Source: Planctomycetota bacterium (GTDB lineage: Bacteria; Planctomycetota; Planctomycetia; Gemmatales; Gemmataceae). Taken from it: a stretch of 63,980 nucleotides of DNA. The stretch is taken from NCBI GenBank assembly GCA_021413735.1, contig JAIOPV010000129.1:1-63980 (forward strand). Reading direction: 5' to 3'. The position numbers and the translations under genes are program-made. Positions 24,756 to 32,422 of the stretch are shown piece by piece (position 1 is the stretch's first letter; each line of letters opens with the position of its first letter). Under the pieces are notes generated by a model that was not told the origin of the DNA, searched no databases, and saw only the letters and a program-made list of their open reading frames with translations.

Positions 24756-25217
24756 TCAACGAAGTAGCCCATCCAACAATTCGGCGGACGCTGTTGTCAG
24801 TCGGCGGACGCTGCGGATGCACTGCGGATCATCGAGTGTCCCTTCGGGGGTCATTGCCAGTTCATTTTCTTCCCCCTTTGGCCCAACGAACCTCAACAGC
24901 CGAAGCACGCTTGGGGGTATCGGGAACTCCATCCGCATCGGTGTCCCTTCCACGCCTTCAATTATCTCATCACCGGCCCACAAATTCGTCGCAGCGTGGT
25001 GAGCCTCCCACTCGCCACGCTGCCAAATTCGCCGGACCCTCATTCGGCCAATGAGATACACCGGCCCCTGCCAAGTGCCAATGACATAAACGAAATCTCC
25101 AGGCTCAACATTTCGGCGGCTGAAGTTATTCCCCGCAGAAATTGACAGCGGATTACCTTCGTCTTCAAGCATGTTCAGTCTGCACTGATTCGTCCACTGG
25201 TAGGTGAATGCTGGCAC
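24756..25217 (-). CDS. PUA-like domain protein
   Basis: About 153 residues from a GTG at 25217 preceded by AGGGGAG at ideal spacing; the open frame continues to 25391 but would run through a hairpin. The translation VPAFTYQWTNQCRLNMLEDE is followed by SRRNVEPGDFVYVIGTWQGP and VYLIGRMRVRRIWQRGEWEA. This G-D-x-V-Y-V-I-x-x-x-x-x-x-V-Y-L-I-G-R pattern is that of a PUA/EVE-like beta barrel. The remainder is helical and ends TTASAELLDGLL. It may recognise a nucleic acid; partner or enzyme is unknown. Second such protein in the neighbourhood. Confidence 0.55.
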   Translation of the reverse strand: MPAFTYQWTNQCRLNMLEDEGNPLSISAGNNFSRRNVEPGDFVYVIGTWQGPVYLIGRMRVRRIWQRGEWEAHHAATNLWAGDEIIEGVEGTPMRMEFPIPPSVLRLLRFVGPKGEENELAMTPEGTLDDPQCIRSVRRLTTASAELLDGLLR

Positions 25218-25296
25218 GTTGCTCCCCTTCGTGTGAAAGTTTGGATGAATTCTCGCACTGTGCCCACTCGGAAGCCATGTTCGTTGCATTATCAGA

Positions 25297-25339
25297 AACG
25301 CCCCAGCCCGCGAGTACCACACTCGCGGGCTGAGGCGTT
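25297..25339. repeat. CAGCCCGCGAGT hairpin, copy 2
   Basis: The 12-bp stem 25304-25315 with 25321-25332 has loop ACCAC and is extended by an outer 6-bp stem (25297-25302 with 25334-25339). The 29-bp core is the exact reverse complement of the core of copy 3 at 25920-25948. Confidence 0.9.
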
Positions 25340-25415
25340 GGTTGTCGGTGGGTTGGGCCAACTTCTCAATTTCGGTTAGAATGAACCGCATCCACCGGGA
25401 GCGGTTGAGGTAATC

Positions 25416-25904
25416 ATGCTAACGTTTTATTGTCCGGCTTGTCGGGCGGTCTATGAAGCGGACGAGGAAGACGCAGGAACGCTCTACACTTGCGAGTGTG
25501 GCGAACCGCTGCGGGTTCCTGACGCGGATGCTGCCCCCAAACCGCCCAGGATCAGGAAACGCACGCCAAGACTGAAAGCGGAGCTTGTAGACGAGTCCAG
25601 TGAACCCAAGAAAACCGTCCAGGTCGTTGGCATTGGCGAATCCCTTGCAAGGGGTTTCGGGATCGGTGTGATGTGCTTCGGAATTGGGTTCCTCTTGCTA
25701 TTCTGTTTCTGGCCGGTCGGGGTGCTGTTCATGCTCGTGGGTCTCGTCATGCCACTCATATCCCTAGTGGGCGATATCCTTCGTGGGCCGTGCCCATACT
25801 GCGGACATGAGGTGCGAGTCCCAGACGGGCAACCGGGGGTCAACTGCCCCGCTTGCAGTAAGCGGATTTTGGTGCGTGAGCAGGATTTTGTGCGGATCGA
25901 CTGA
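25416..25904 (+). CDS. Membrane protein with zinc ribbons at both ends
   Basis: 162 residues. An N-terminal zinc ribbon (FYCPACRAVYEADEEDAG, then YTCECGEPL) is followed by a basic linker, two transmembrane helices (SLARGFGIGVMCFGIGFLLL and PVGVLFMLVGLVMPLISLVG) and a second zinc ribbon (GPCPYCGHEVRV, NCPACSKRI). Both ribbons should lie on the same side of the membrane. The type is common in Gemmataceae, with unknown function. The gene is flanked on both sides by an identical 29-bp hairpin in opposite orientation (25304-25332 and 25920-25948), as if it were a cassette. Confidence 0.75.
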   Translation: MLTFYCPACRAVYEADEEDAGTLYTCECGEPLRVPDADAAPKPPRIRKRTPRLKAELVDESSEPKKTVQVVGIGESLARGFGIGVMCFGIGFLLLFCFWPVGVLFMLVGLVMPLISLVGDILRGPCPYCGHEVRVPDGQPGVNCPACSKRILVREQDFVRID

Positions 25905-25917
25905 CGTCGGAAAATGA

Positions 25918-25950
25918 CACAGCCCGCGAGTGTGGTACTCGCGGGCTGTG
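25918..25950. repeat. CAGCCCGCGAGT hairpin, copy 3
   Basis: A perfect 14-bp stem (25918-25931 with 25937-25950) with loop GTGGT follows the stop of the zinc-ribbon gene by 13 bp and precedes the end of the convergent gene. It may terminate both. Its core is copy 2 in inverse orientation. Confidence 0.9.
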
Positions 25951-25971
25951 GTGGTGGTCGCTGCTTGCCGA

Positions 25972-26694
25972 CTAATTGTTTGTTTTCGGAGTGGTGCCAT
26001 CTAGCTTGTTTTTTGCTTCTAATTCTTTCAGCAATTCATCAACGGCTGGCCCTAAGTTTTTTTTGAGACTTTCTTCTGATGATTTTATTCCAGCGTTGAA
26101 CGCACGCCGAGAGGCCCAAATTCCCCCGACGACTCCAAACAAAAGCGAAGCAGCAGCAGTCAACGCTGTGACAATTAAAGACGTGACGTCTCGCTTGGGT
26201 TTTGTTTCACCCACGACACCCTTGCCGCGAACGGCAACATTACTCGCCTCTGGAGTTCCATTTGCATCGTTCGTAGCTGCGGAAACGACGAGCGACTCTC
26301 CTGGATTAAGTGCGGGGGCAGTCACTGATACTTTATGACCCTTCACCACAACCACGGCGTTGAGTATCTCAGGGGTTGCTTTTACCTCAAGCACTTGGTG
26401 CAAGTCAAATTTGCAATCAACCGCTTCAGCTTCCTTGCTTCCGTCGTTGGTGATTGTGATGTTCGCGATGCCGTACTGAATCTTCTCGCCTTGAAATCGG
26501 ACAGTTTCGTTTTGTTTGACATACAGGTGAGGTTCTTTGGAACTCCACCAACTGCCGATCAATCCTCCCCCGATCAGCAGAAGCAACCCCACCACGATTT
26601 TCACCCACTCGCCGACGGGTAACCAGAGGAACTTTACTTCCTTTGGCTCGGCCTGCGTCTCCGGGGCTTCGTCACCGTTGGGTGCTTGAGGCAT
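25972..26694 (-). CDS. Two-helix membrane protein of unknown function
   Basis: 240 residues from the ATG at 26694, which follows AAGGA. A short N-terminal cytoplasmic tail leads to a transmembrane helix (WVKIVVGLLLLIGGGLIGSW), then a ~110-residue beta-rich extracytoplasmic domain (EKIQYGIANITITNDGSKEA and LNAVVVVKGHKVSVTAPALN, an immunoglobulin-like or CARDB-like pattern), a second transmembrane helix (VTALTAAASLLFGVVGGIWA) and a Lys/Glu coiled coil. No enzymatic motif. It lies between hairpin copies 3 and 4, next to the recombinase gene. Cargo of the element, role unknown. Confidence 0.7.
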   Translation of the reverse strand: MPQAPNGDEAPETQAEPKEVKFLWLPVGEWVKIVVGLLLLIGGGLIGSWWSSKEPHLYVKQNETVRFQGEKIQYGIANITITNDGSKEAEAVDCKFDLHQVLEVKATPEILNAVVVVKGHKVSVTAPALNPGESLVVSAATNDANGTPEASNVAVRGKGVVGETKPKRDVTSLIVTALTAAASLLFGVVGGIWASRRAFNAGIKSSEESLKKNLGPAVDELLKELEAKNKLDGTTPKTNN

Positions 26695-26815
26695 TTTCGC
26701 CGTCCTTGGGTATTGAGCGAGTCGCACCACTCGCCGAAGGTTGCTGTTGCTTTGGTGCGTCAGGACATGATGACGACAATTAGTGACGGTTGCAATGTTC
26801 GACGTGAGCCGCCAC

Positions 26816-26840
26816 CAGCCCACGAGAGTTTCGCGGGCTG
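26816..26840. repeat. CAGCCC hairpin, imperfect copy 4
   Basis: CAGCCCACGA (26816-26825) pairs with TCGCGGGCTG (26831-26840) with one mismatch and a five-base loop. It lies 24 bp beyond the stop of the recombinase gene and looks like its terminator. Confidence 0.7.
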
Positions 26841-26864
26841 TGGTGTTGGCGTCGGTTGGATTGC

Positions 26865-28586
26865 TCACACAACCTCAACGTCATCCTCATGGATGCCAGG
26901 GCTGTTTGATTTCCTGTTGCTGCGGTACGTGCCTTTGAACTCTCGCGGGTTGTCGCGGTACTTTCGTAGGTCGCCGATCTTGGGCACCATGTGATTTTCG
27001 ATGTTGGCCGACACGCCTTCCCTTGTGTTCACCCAGATGGCCCGGAAGTGACCAGCCTTGAAGTGAACCTGAAGGATGGCGTCACGTGCCGTGATCTCTC
27101 GGCCACGGGTGCCGATGGCCTTGTACTCGAAGACCAGAAGCCACGCTTCGGTGATGAGCAGGTGAACCAGTTGCTTTAACTTCGTGCGGTAGTGTTCCGG
27201 GTTGGTGTCCAGCAGTTCAATGACTTCCTTTGCGTCGGCAAGCGTGGCCCCCTCGTCGGTCGGGTTGCTCTCGGCTTCAAGGTCGGCTTCAAGTTGCTTC
27301 TTCTCAGCCTTCCAAGCGGTCAACGTGTCCAGCAAGCTGCCCAAATCCGGTGAGGTTTTCATTCGGCCTTCGAGGACACCGATACGCTTGGTGAGGTCTT
27401 TCACCTTCAATTCAAGTTCGGTGGCCTTGCTGACCTTTTGCTTCCCGGTCAGGTCGGCCACTGTAATCTCGGTGAGGAACTTGAGGAACGCGGCTTCGAG
27501 GACTTGGTAGCGACACGACAACGGCAGCGAAATTCCGTGCCGCCCGCCGCACGGTTCCAGGCGTGCAATGGGCGACCGCTTCTTCGGCGGGATGTAGAGC
27601 CAACCCGAACCGTCGCGGGCGTTCTTGATGAGCTTGCCAAAGATGTTGGGGATGTCCCTCCCGGTCCGCTTGAACCCCATCGCCCGGCTGTCGATGGCCC
27701 GCCGTGCGGCCACGAATTCCGCATCAGTGACCACCGACGGGTAATACCCCTTGATCGGCTCACCTTGAGGCACGCTCTTGCCGTCGGCCCGCTTGCACGG
27801 CTGGAACTCGCCCATCACTGACCGGTTATTCAGAATCCGAATCACGTAGCTTTCGTACCACTGCTTGGCGAGCCGCTTGGGCTTGCTGCCGATGGGCGGA
27901 AACTTGTCCTGATTCAACTTGCGAGTAATGCGGAACACACCGTAGCCATCGCAAGCAAGCTCGAAGATTTTCCGCACCGTGTCAGCCTTCTTCTTTATCT
28001 CTTCAAACTTGCCCGTGTCGGTGTTCAGCTTCAACCACGCCGGACACGTTGCCGTCATCTTTGTGGTTCCGGCAGTGGCCCGCTTCTTGGCCCATGCCTT
28101 GCCGATGCGTTCCGACTTGATCGCACTTTCTTCATGACCACGCGACAGCACGCCGACCGCGAACATGATGTCACCAAAATCATTGGTGCCGTCGTGGTTG
28201 AAAATGTAGACCGGGGAAGTGGTCGCGATGGTGATGCCGCAGTCGAGGATCGACAAGAAGAACTTCACGGCCGTGCGGACGGCTTCGCGGGTAAGTCGGT
28301 CAAGGCTTTCGACAATCAGCACTGAACCCTTTGGAACCTTGCCGGCTTCGGCCAGCTTCACGAATTCGGCCAGTGGCCCGACGGCCCGCTGCTTCCCTTT
28401 GAAGGCTGATCGGCCGGCAAGCGGGGGAAGTTCGGTCAGGTTCCAGCCCTTCGACTTGCACAGATTCGCCGAATCTTCCTTTTGCCTTCGGAGGGAATCA
28501 CCTTTACCCTGTTCTGGACGCGACCAGCGAATGAAGGAAAACGCCTGAATCACCTGGAATCCCCTGTGCTTGAGGCCAGCTACCAA
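26865..28586 (-). CDS. Large serine recombinase (integrase)
   Basis: 573 residues, TTG start at 28586. The resolvase domain carries the catalytic serine in FSFIRWSRPEQGKGDSLRRQ (Ser22) and the conserved VLIVESLDRLTREAV. The Recombinase domain (~190-310) reads DTVRKIFELACDGYGVFRIT, then WYESYVIRILNNRSVMGEFQ and AEFVAARRAI. The zinc-ribbon region is present in form (RSPIARLEPCGGRHGI) but has few cysteines. A coiled coil (TELELKVKDLTKRIGVLEGR) follows. Large serine recombinases integrate phages and conjugative elements at specific sites. Here the gene starts about 26 bp from interrupted comM, so it is the likely integrase of the element. Confidence 0.92.
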   Translation of the reverse strand: MVAGLKHRGFQVIQAFSFIRWSRPEQGKGDSLRRQKEDSANLCKSKGWNLTELPPLAGRSAFKGKQRAVGPLAEFVKLAEAGKVPKGSVLIVESLDRLTREAVRTAVKFFLSILDCGITIATTSPVYIFNHDGTNDFGDIMFAVGVLSRGHEESAIKSERIGKAWAKKRATAGTTKMTATCPAWLKLNTDTGKFEEIKKKADTVRKIFELACDGYGVFRITRKLNQDKFPPIGSKPKRLAKQWYESYVIRILNNRSVMGEFQPCKRADGKSVPQGEPIKGYYPSVVTDAEFVAARRAIDSRAMGFKRTGRDIPNIFGKLIKNARDGSGWLYIPPKKRSPIARLEPCGGRHGISLPLSCRYQVLEAAFLKFLTEITVADLTGKQKVSKATELELKVKDLTKRIGVLEGRMKTSPDLGSLLDTLTAWKAEKKQLEADLEAESNPTDEGATLADAKEVIELLDTNPEHYRTKLKQLVHLLITEAWLLVFEYKAIGTRGREITARDAILQVHFKAGHFRAIWVNTREGVSANIENHMVPKIGDLRKYRDNPREFKGTYRSNRKSNSPGIHEDDVEVV

Positions 28587-28614
28587 AACCTCCCTTTATC
28601 ATACTCAACACTGA
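28587..28614. other. Probable attachment-site junction in comM
   Basis: On the minus strand comM reads normally up to the Ser codon at 28612-28614 of S-P-H-H-T-I-S, then loses similarity to the family. The recombinase start codon lies at 28584-28586. The crossover core should fall within or beside this interval. The partner site at the other end of the element is not visible in the window. Confidence 0.65.
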
Positions 28615-29451
28615 GATGGTGTGGTGTGGACTGCGAAATGGTCGCGTGCTGAGCAGCGATTCGCCCGCAGGCAACTTCCCGACAGCGGAGTAGATGCGGG
28701 TCGTGCCAAGGCTTTCTTCCGGCGTCAGCGGTGGAAGGATCGTCGGCAATCGCCGTGCAAGCATCGTCTTCCCGCTACCTGGCGAGCCGAGCATGATTAC
28801 GTTGTGACCACCTGCAGCGGCGACGGTCAGCGCTCGCTTCGCGAACTCCTGACCCTTCACGTCGGCGAAGTCGATGTCGTAGCGGTTCAGTCGGCCTTCT
28901 ACTTCATCGGTCGGCGGCGACACAGGCTCAACGCCCCCCGCACCGACGATGATGCCAACTGCCTCCGCCAGCGACGACACGCCAAACACTTCGACTTCCC
29001 GCACGACAGCCGCTTCACGAGCATTCGCAGCGGGGACAATGATTCGCGTCGTCCCCTTGCTTCGCGCTTCCATCGACATCGACAACGCACCCGCAATCGG
29101 CCGCACGGAACCATCGAGTGCGAGTTCGCCAACCGATGCGAAGCCATCGAGTTTGTCAGCCGTGATTTGCCCCGTGGCGACAAGAATGCCAACCGCGATG
29201 GGCAGGTCGAAGGCTCCAGCGTCTTTACGGAGGTCTGCGGGTGCGAGATTCACGACCGTGCGACCCGTCGGCAGGCGATAACCGAGATTCACGAGAGCCC
29301 GTTCGATCCGGTGAATGCTTTCGCGAACTACGAGTTCCGGCAAGCCAACGAGAACGGTTTTCGGAATTTGAGCGGGGGTGGTATCAACTTCGACCTGCAC
29401 CGGAACAGCGTCGATGCCGACCAACGCGAACGTGTTCAGTTGGGCAAGCAT
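28612..29451 (-). pseudogene. comM: comM (YifB family Mg-chelatase-like ATPase), 5' half only
   Basis: The first 280 residues are those of ComM: the LonC-like N-terminal domain (MLAQLNTFALVGIDAVPVQV, LVGLPELVVRESIHRIE, GELALDGSVRPIAGAL), then the AAA+ domain with KGQEFAKRALTVAAAGGHNV, Walker A GSPGSGKT and RPFRSPHHTIS. Normally D-A-G-x-x-G-G-G and the Walker B LDELPEF follow; here 35 unrelated codons run to a stop at 28504 inside the recombinase gene. About 220 C-terminal residues are missing, so no ATPase activity is expected. ComM is a branch-migration helicase in natural transformation. Interruption by the neighbouring recombinase is the best explanation. Confidence 0.9.
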
Positions 29452-29546
29452 GGCCTACGGTCCGGTCGAGGACGAAAGGAAGCGACACCCCGATCTGAAA
29501 CTCTGGACTGATTGCAAGGCAATTTCGAGACAGGTAAACTACAACG

Positions 29547-29884
29547 ATGAGGCTCAACCCCAACGTTTCGAGGCTCTGGGTTTATCCCGTCGCCATTTTC
29601 GCCGTCATCGCCGCGTTCCCCTGGTGGAGACTAAAAGCGGGGATCTGCTTCCGCTCGCAATGTGTTACTGCGATACACGAGAAGGCTGGCAGCAGATTCT
29701 TCTCTGGCACCTTGCTGCCACGGTCTGTTTGAGCCTCGTAGCTATCATCATCCATTTGCGATTGCGACGATGGCGACCGCATTCCGAATCCGTTACTTCC
29801 GCACTCGCTCTGCCGGGGCCTTCTCCACGACCAGCTTGCGATACGCAAACTTCGTACACGAGTACGCCAGTCGCGCCGAGATAA
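29547..29884 (+). pseudogene. Small two-helix membrane protein, probably frameshifted
   Basis: The frame from ATG 29547 gives LWVYPVAIFAVIAAFPWW, a transmembrane helix, then FRSQCVTAIHEKAG. Near 29685 the sensible reading jumps to another frame, WQQILLWHLAATVCLSLVAI, a second helix followed by HLRLRRWR. Joined by a one-base shift this makes a plausible ~80-residue two-helix protein with basic ends. As sequenced, the gene is broken or contains an error. The second frame continues to 29884, overlapping the convergent gene, so the true end is uncertain. It lies 95 bp from the comM start, divergently. Confidence 0.4.
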
Positions 29885-30527
29885 TGCCAATCGTCACCAT
29901 GAACGCGGCTGGGTGGATGTAAAACGCCGGCCGCCCCGCTGCGTCCTTCTCTTCTTTGTCCAGAACCGAACCCACCAGCCACTCGCGAACGTTCATGCAG
30001 AACCAAATGTTCACGCCAATTAGCGTCAAAGTGATGACGATGGCGATGATCGCTGGTCCGACGTGCATCGCCCAGTCTTCGCTCGTCGCCGCGTCAACCT
30101 TCTTCGTCTCCATTTTCTCGCGAGTGAGGTTGTTGAAGCCGCAGTTCAAGCAGATTTTCGCGTCCGGGGGGTCCAACTCCTTGGCACAGTGCGGACAACG
30201 CGGCACGTCCTCTTCGTGGATGAGTTCGACTTTCTTGGCACCCTCATCGTCGTCGTCCATGAACGGACTTTTCTCCGCTGGGGGTGGAGGCGGTGGGCTC
30301 GCTGCCGGCTTGGCGGCGGTTTTGGCTGCCGGCTTGGCGGCTGGCTTTGCTGCTGGTTTCGCAGCGGGCTTGGCCGGCTTGCTGGGTTTGGCAGCCTTGG
30401 CCGCGGGGTCTTCAACCACGAACGGCAATTCGCAGTGCTTGCACTTCACCTTTTTGCCGAACACTGTCGTGGGAACCTTGAGGTTCTGTTCGCAATGTGG
30501 GCACGGCACTTCAACAACTGTCGCCAT
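29793..30527 (-). CDS. Zinc-ribbon membrane protein with Ala/Lys/Pro linker
   Basis: 244 residues. The N-terminal zinc ribbon (VPCPHCEQNLKVPTTVFGKK, KCKHCELPFVV) is followed by an AAKPAAKPAAKP low-complexity linker and a second ribbon (VPRCPHCAKELDPPDAKICL, NCGF). Two transmembrane segments follow (VGPAIIAIVITLTLIGVNIW and PAAFMVTIGIISARLAY). The MJ0042-type first ribbon plus Ala/Lys/Pro linker is a hallmark of Gemmataceae proteins. It is probably membrane-anchored with the ribbons in the cytoplasm; function unknown. Divergent from the glycosyltransferase gene. Confidence 0.85.
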   Translation of the reverse strand: MATVVEVPCPHCEQNLKVPTTVFGKKVKCKHCELPFVVEDPAAKAAKPSKPAKPAAKPAAKPAAKPAAKTAAKPAASPPPPPPAEKSPFMDDDDEGAKKVELIHEEDVPRCPHCAKELDPPDAKICLNCGFNNLTREKMETKKVDAATSEDWAMHVGPAIIAIVITLTLIGVNIWFCMNVREWLVGSVLDKEEKDAAGRPAFYIHPAAFMVTIGIISARLAYSCTKFAYRKLVVEKAPAERVRK

Positions 30528-30645
30528 CGGATAATCCTCACCGCAGTATGAGCGTTGAGCGGGCTGGCATCCACCGGACAGAAACGGATCAATACCCTAG
30601 AAAGATAGCCGACACACTGACCAGGTTACAAGCAGGTATCGCTTC

Positions 30646-31428
30646 ATGTCTGAGCCTTCCGGAACGGGCGGGGCCACCACCCCGGCTTCACAGAACGCTA
30701 CCCCGGAGCCGCGCATCCTGGTTTCGCTGGCAACTTACAACGAAGCCGGGAATCTCGCACCCCTCATCGCCGAGATTCACAAGTTCCTTCCGCGCGCCGA
30801 TATTCTGGTGATCGACGACAATTCACCCGACGGCACCTGGAAGATCGCGGAAGAACTCGGCGTGACCGATCCGCGGATCAAGCTGCTGAAGCGGCCGGGC
30901 AAGCTGGGACTTGGCACAGCGACGCTCGCGGCCATGAACTACGCGATGACGCACAACTACGACTATTTGCAGAACATGGACGCTGACTTCAGCCACCCGC
31001 CAAGGTATCTGCCGGGCATTCTAGCGGGAATGAGCAAGTATGACGTAATGATCGGTTCGAGATATGTTCAAGGCGGTGGCACCGAGAACTGGCCGCTGGC
31101 TCGGCAGATCATGTCGAAGTCCGTGAACACGATGGTGCGGTTCCTGTTCCGAATGCCGGTTAAAGACGCGAGCGGGGCGTATCGCTGCTACCGGGTGAGT
31201 AAACTGCGGCAGGTGCCTCTCGACAAGGTGCGTTCGCGAGGCTATTCGTTCCAGCAAGAAGTGCTGTTCCGCTGTCACAAGGCGGGTTGCAAGCTCGGTG
31301 AATATCCGATTATTTTCGAGAATCGACGGGCGGGCGCGAGCAAGGTGAACCGCAAAGAGGCGATTCGGTCCATGAGCATGATTATGTATCTGGGACTTCG
31401 CAATTTCTTCGGGCTTGAACGACGGTAA
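30646..31428 (+). CDS. Glycosyltransferase family 2, polyprenol-phosphate mannosyltransferase-like
   Basis: 260 residues. A short Ser/Thr/Pro N terminus precedes a GT2 domain with all key motifs: LVSLATYNEAGNL, the nucleotide-binding VIDDNSPDGT, the metal-binding DADFSHPPRYL, GSRYVQGGG and the C-terminal GYSFQQEVLFRC with the acceptor-loop ENRRAGASKVNRKEA. This pattern is that of dolichol/polyprenol-phosphate mannose synthase (DPM1), which transfers a sugar from GDP- or UDP-sugar to a lipid carrier on the cytoplasmic face. No C-terminal transmembrane helices are present, as in the soluble class. Single gene, followed by a large palindrome. Confidence 0.92.
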   Translation: MSEPSGTGGATTPASQNATPEPRILVSLATYNEAGNLAPLIAEIHKFLPRADILVIDDNSPDGTWKIAEELGVTDPRIKLLKRPGKLGLGTATLAAMNYAMTHNYDYLQNMDADFSHPPRYLPGILAGMSKYDVMIGSRYVQGGGTENWPLARQIMSKSVNTMVRFLFRMPVKDASGAYRCYRVSKLRQVPLDKVRSRGYSFQQEVLFRCHKAGCKLGEYPIIFENRRAGASKVNRKEAIRSMSMIMYLGLRNFFGLERR

Positions 31429-31434
31429 TGTCAT

Positions 31435-31482
31435 CGCCGCTTGCGGCGTAGCGCCCATCAGAGCGCGACGCCGCAAGCGGCG
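31435..31482. repeat. CGCCGCTTGCGGCGT palindrome, possible terminator
   Basis: A perfect 15-bp stem (31435-31449 with 31468-31482) plus a further GCGC pair encloses eight bases, between the convergent glycosyltransferase and Gly-rich protein genes. The same core occurs as an even longer palindrome at 59251-59302. Confidence 0.85.
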
Positions 31483-31497
31483 AATGCCAGATCAAAC

Positions 31498-32226
31498 TCA
31501 CTTTCGGACCGCACGACGGATTTCGTCCAACTCGCGAGCCAACCGATCGAGCCGTTCGAGAATCTGATCGTTCGACGACATACCCGGACGACCAGTCGGT
31601 GGTGTCGGACGACTTTCCGGATGGAAACTCGGGCGTTCTGCTGATCGCGGTGCCGGTGCAGCGGCTCGCTGCTTCTCAGCCTGGAGCCGTTCCAGTGCAG
31701 AAATCACTTCCTTGAGCTGCTCAGCCGACAGGTGACTCGCTGCGTGGACAACGCCATGCACCGCACCCGACCACCCATGCTGTGAGCCGCCCATGTGTTC
31801 AGGACCGCGAGCGTGTTCACCCCATCCGCCCCGACCGCCGAAACCGCCTGGGCCGAAGCCACCCGGAGGGCCGAAACCACCTGGGCCGAATCCACCCGGA
31901 CGTCCGAACCCACCTGCACCCGGAGGTGTGTGGTGCATCGGTGCCGGCCCCTTCAGTTGCTTCAGCTTCGCTTCGAGGTCGGCTTCCAGCGCCTTCAGCT
32001 TCGCCAGTTCCGACTCAAGCGTCCGCACAGCATCGCCAGGACCGCCCCTGTCCGGGCCGCCCTTCCTCTCGAAGCCTTTCTCTTTGTCGAACCCTTTACC
32101 GAAGTCTTTACCGAAGCCCTTGTCGAAACCCTTGCCCGGTGGTTGGGCGATCGCGGGATCGGAGATGACAACGAGGCCGGCCGCAACGGCGACCGCCAGA
32201 AGTGGGGCGACGAACATGCGAGTCAT
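31498..32226 (-). CDS. Secreted Gly-rich protein with coiled coils
   Basis: 242 residues. A signal peptide (MTRMFVAPLLAVAVAAGLVV) is followed by a low-complexity GKGFDKGFGKDFGKGF repeat, a coiled coil ([20 protein letters not shown]), a Gly/Pro/Phe-rich repeat (GFGPGGFGPPGGFGPGGFGG), a His-containing segment, a second helical region (SAEQLKEVISALERLQAEK) and a last coiled coil (ILERLDRLARELDEIRRAV). No enzyme motif. It is likely an extracellular or envelope structural protein. Such modular low-complexity proteins are common in Gemmata relatives. Confidence 0.75.
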   Translation of the reverse strand: MTRMFVAPLLAVAVAAGLVVISDPAIAQPPGKGFDKGFGKDFGKGFDKEKGFERKGGPDRGGPGDAVRTLESELAKLKALEADLEAKLKQLKGPAPMHHTPPGAGGFGRPGGFGPGGFGPPGGFGPGGFGGRGGWGEHARGPEHMGGSQHGWSGAVHGVVHAASHLSAEQLKEVISALERLQAEKQRAAAPAPRSAERPSFHPESRPTPPTGRPGMSSNDQILERLDRLARELDEIRRAVRK

Positions 32227-32245
32227 GGCACTATCCTCAATTGGG

Positions 32246-32279
32246 TGAATGAGAAGGCGGCCTGCCGCCTTCTCATTCA
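32246..32279. terminator. Hairpin between UbiA-like and Gly-rich protein genes
   Basis: TGAATGAGAAGGCGG (32246-32260) pairs perfectly with 32265-32279 around a CCTG loop. It lies 144 bp after the UbiA-like gene stop and 20 bp before the next start on the minus strand, so it can insulate the two genes. Confidence 0.6.
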
Positions 32280-32422
32280 GTTGAAACGGGACACGGGAGA
32301 GTCAGGATTCCCGCAGCGAGTAACGGGCGAGATGGCCCGCTGTTGAACCTAAACGTATTCCGTGCGTCATGAAGACGCGAGGAGACTTGAGAATCGCTCG
32401 ATCAACCAAGTTCTCATTTCAT

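Noticed and set aside
28504-28611. Last 35 codons of the comM reading frame as part of ComM
   Set aside because: They do not match the conserved D-A-G-x-x-G-G-G and DELPEF continuation, and they overlap the start of the recombinase gene; they are element DNA read through by chance.
1-28611. The missing 3' half of comM at a left attachment site within the window
   Set aside because: No translation in either strand shows the expected DELPEF Walker B or the C-terminal Mg-chelatase-like region, so the left boundary could not be placed here.
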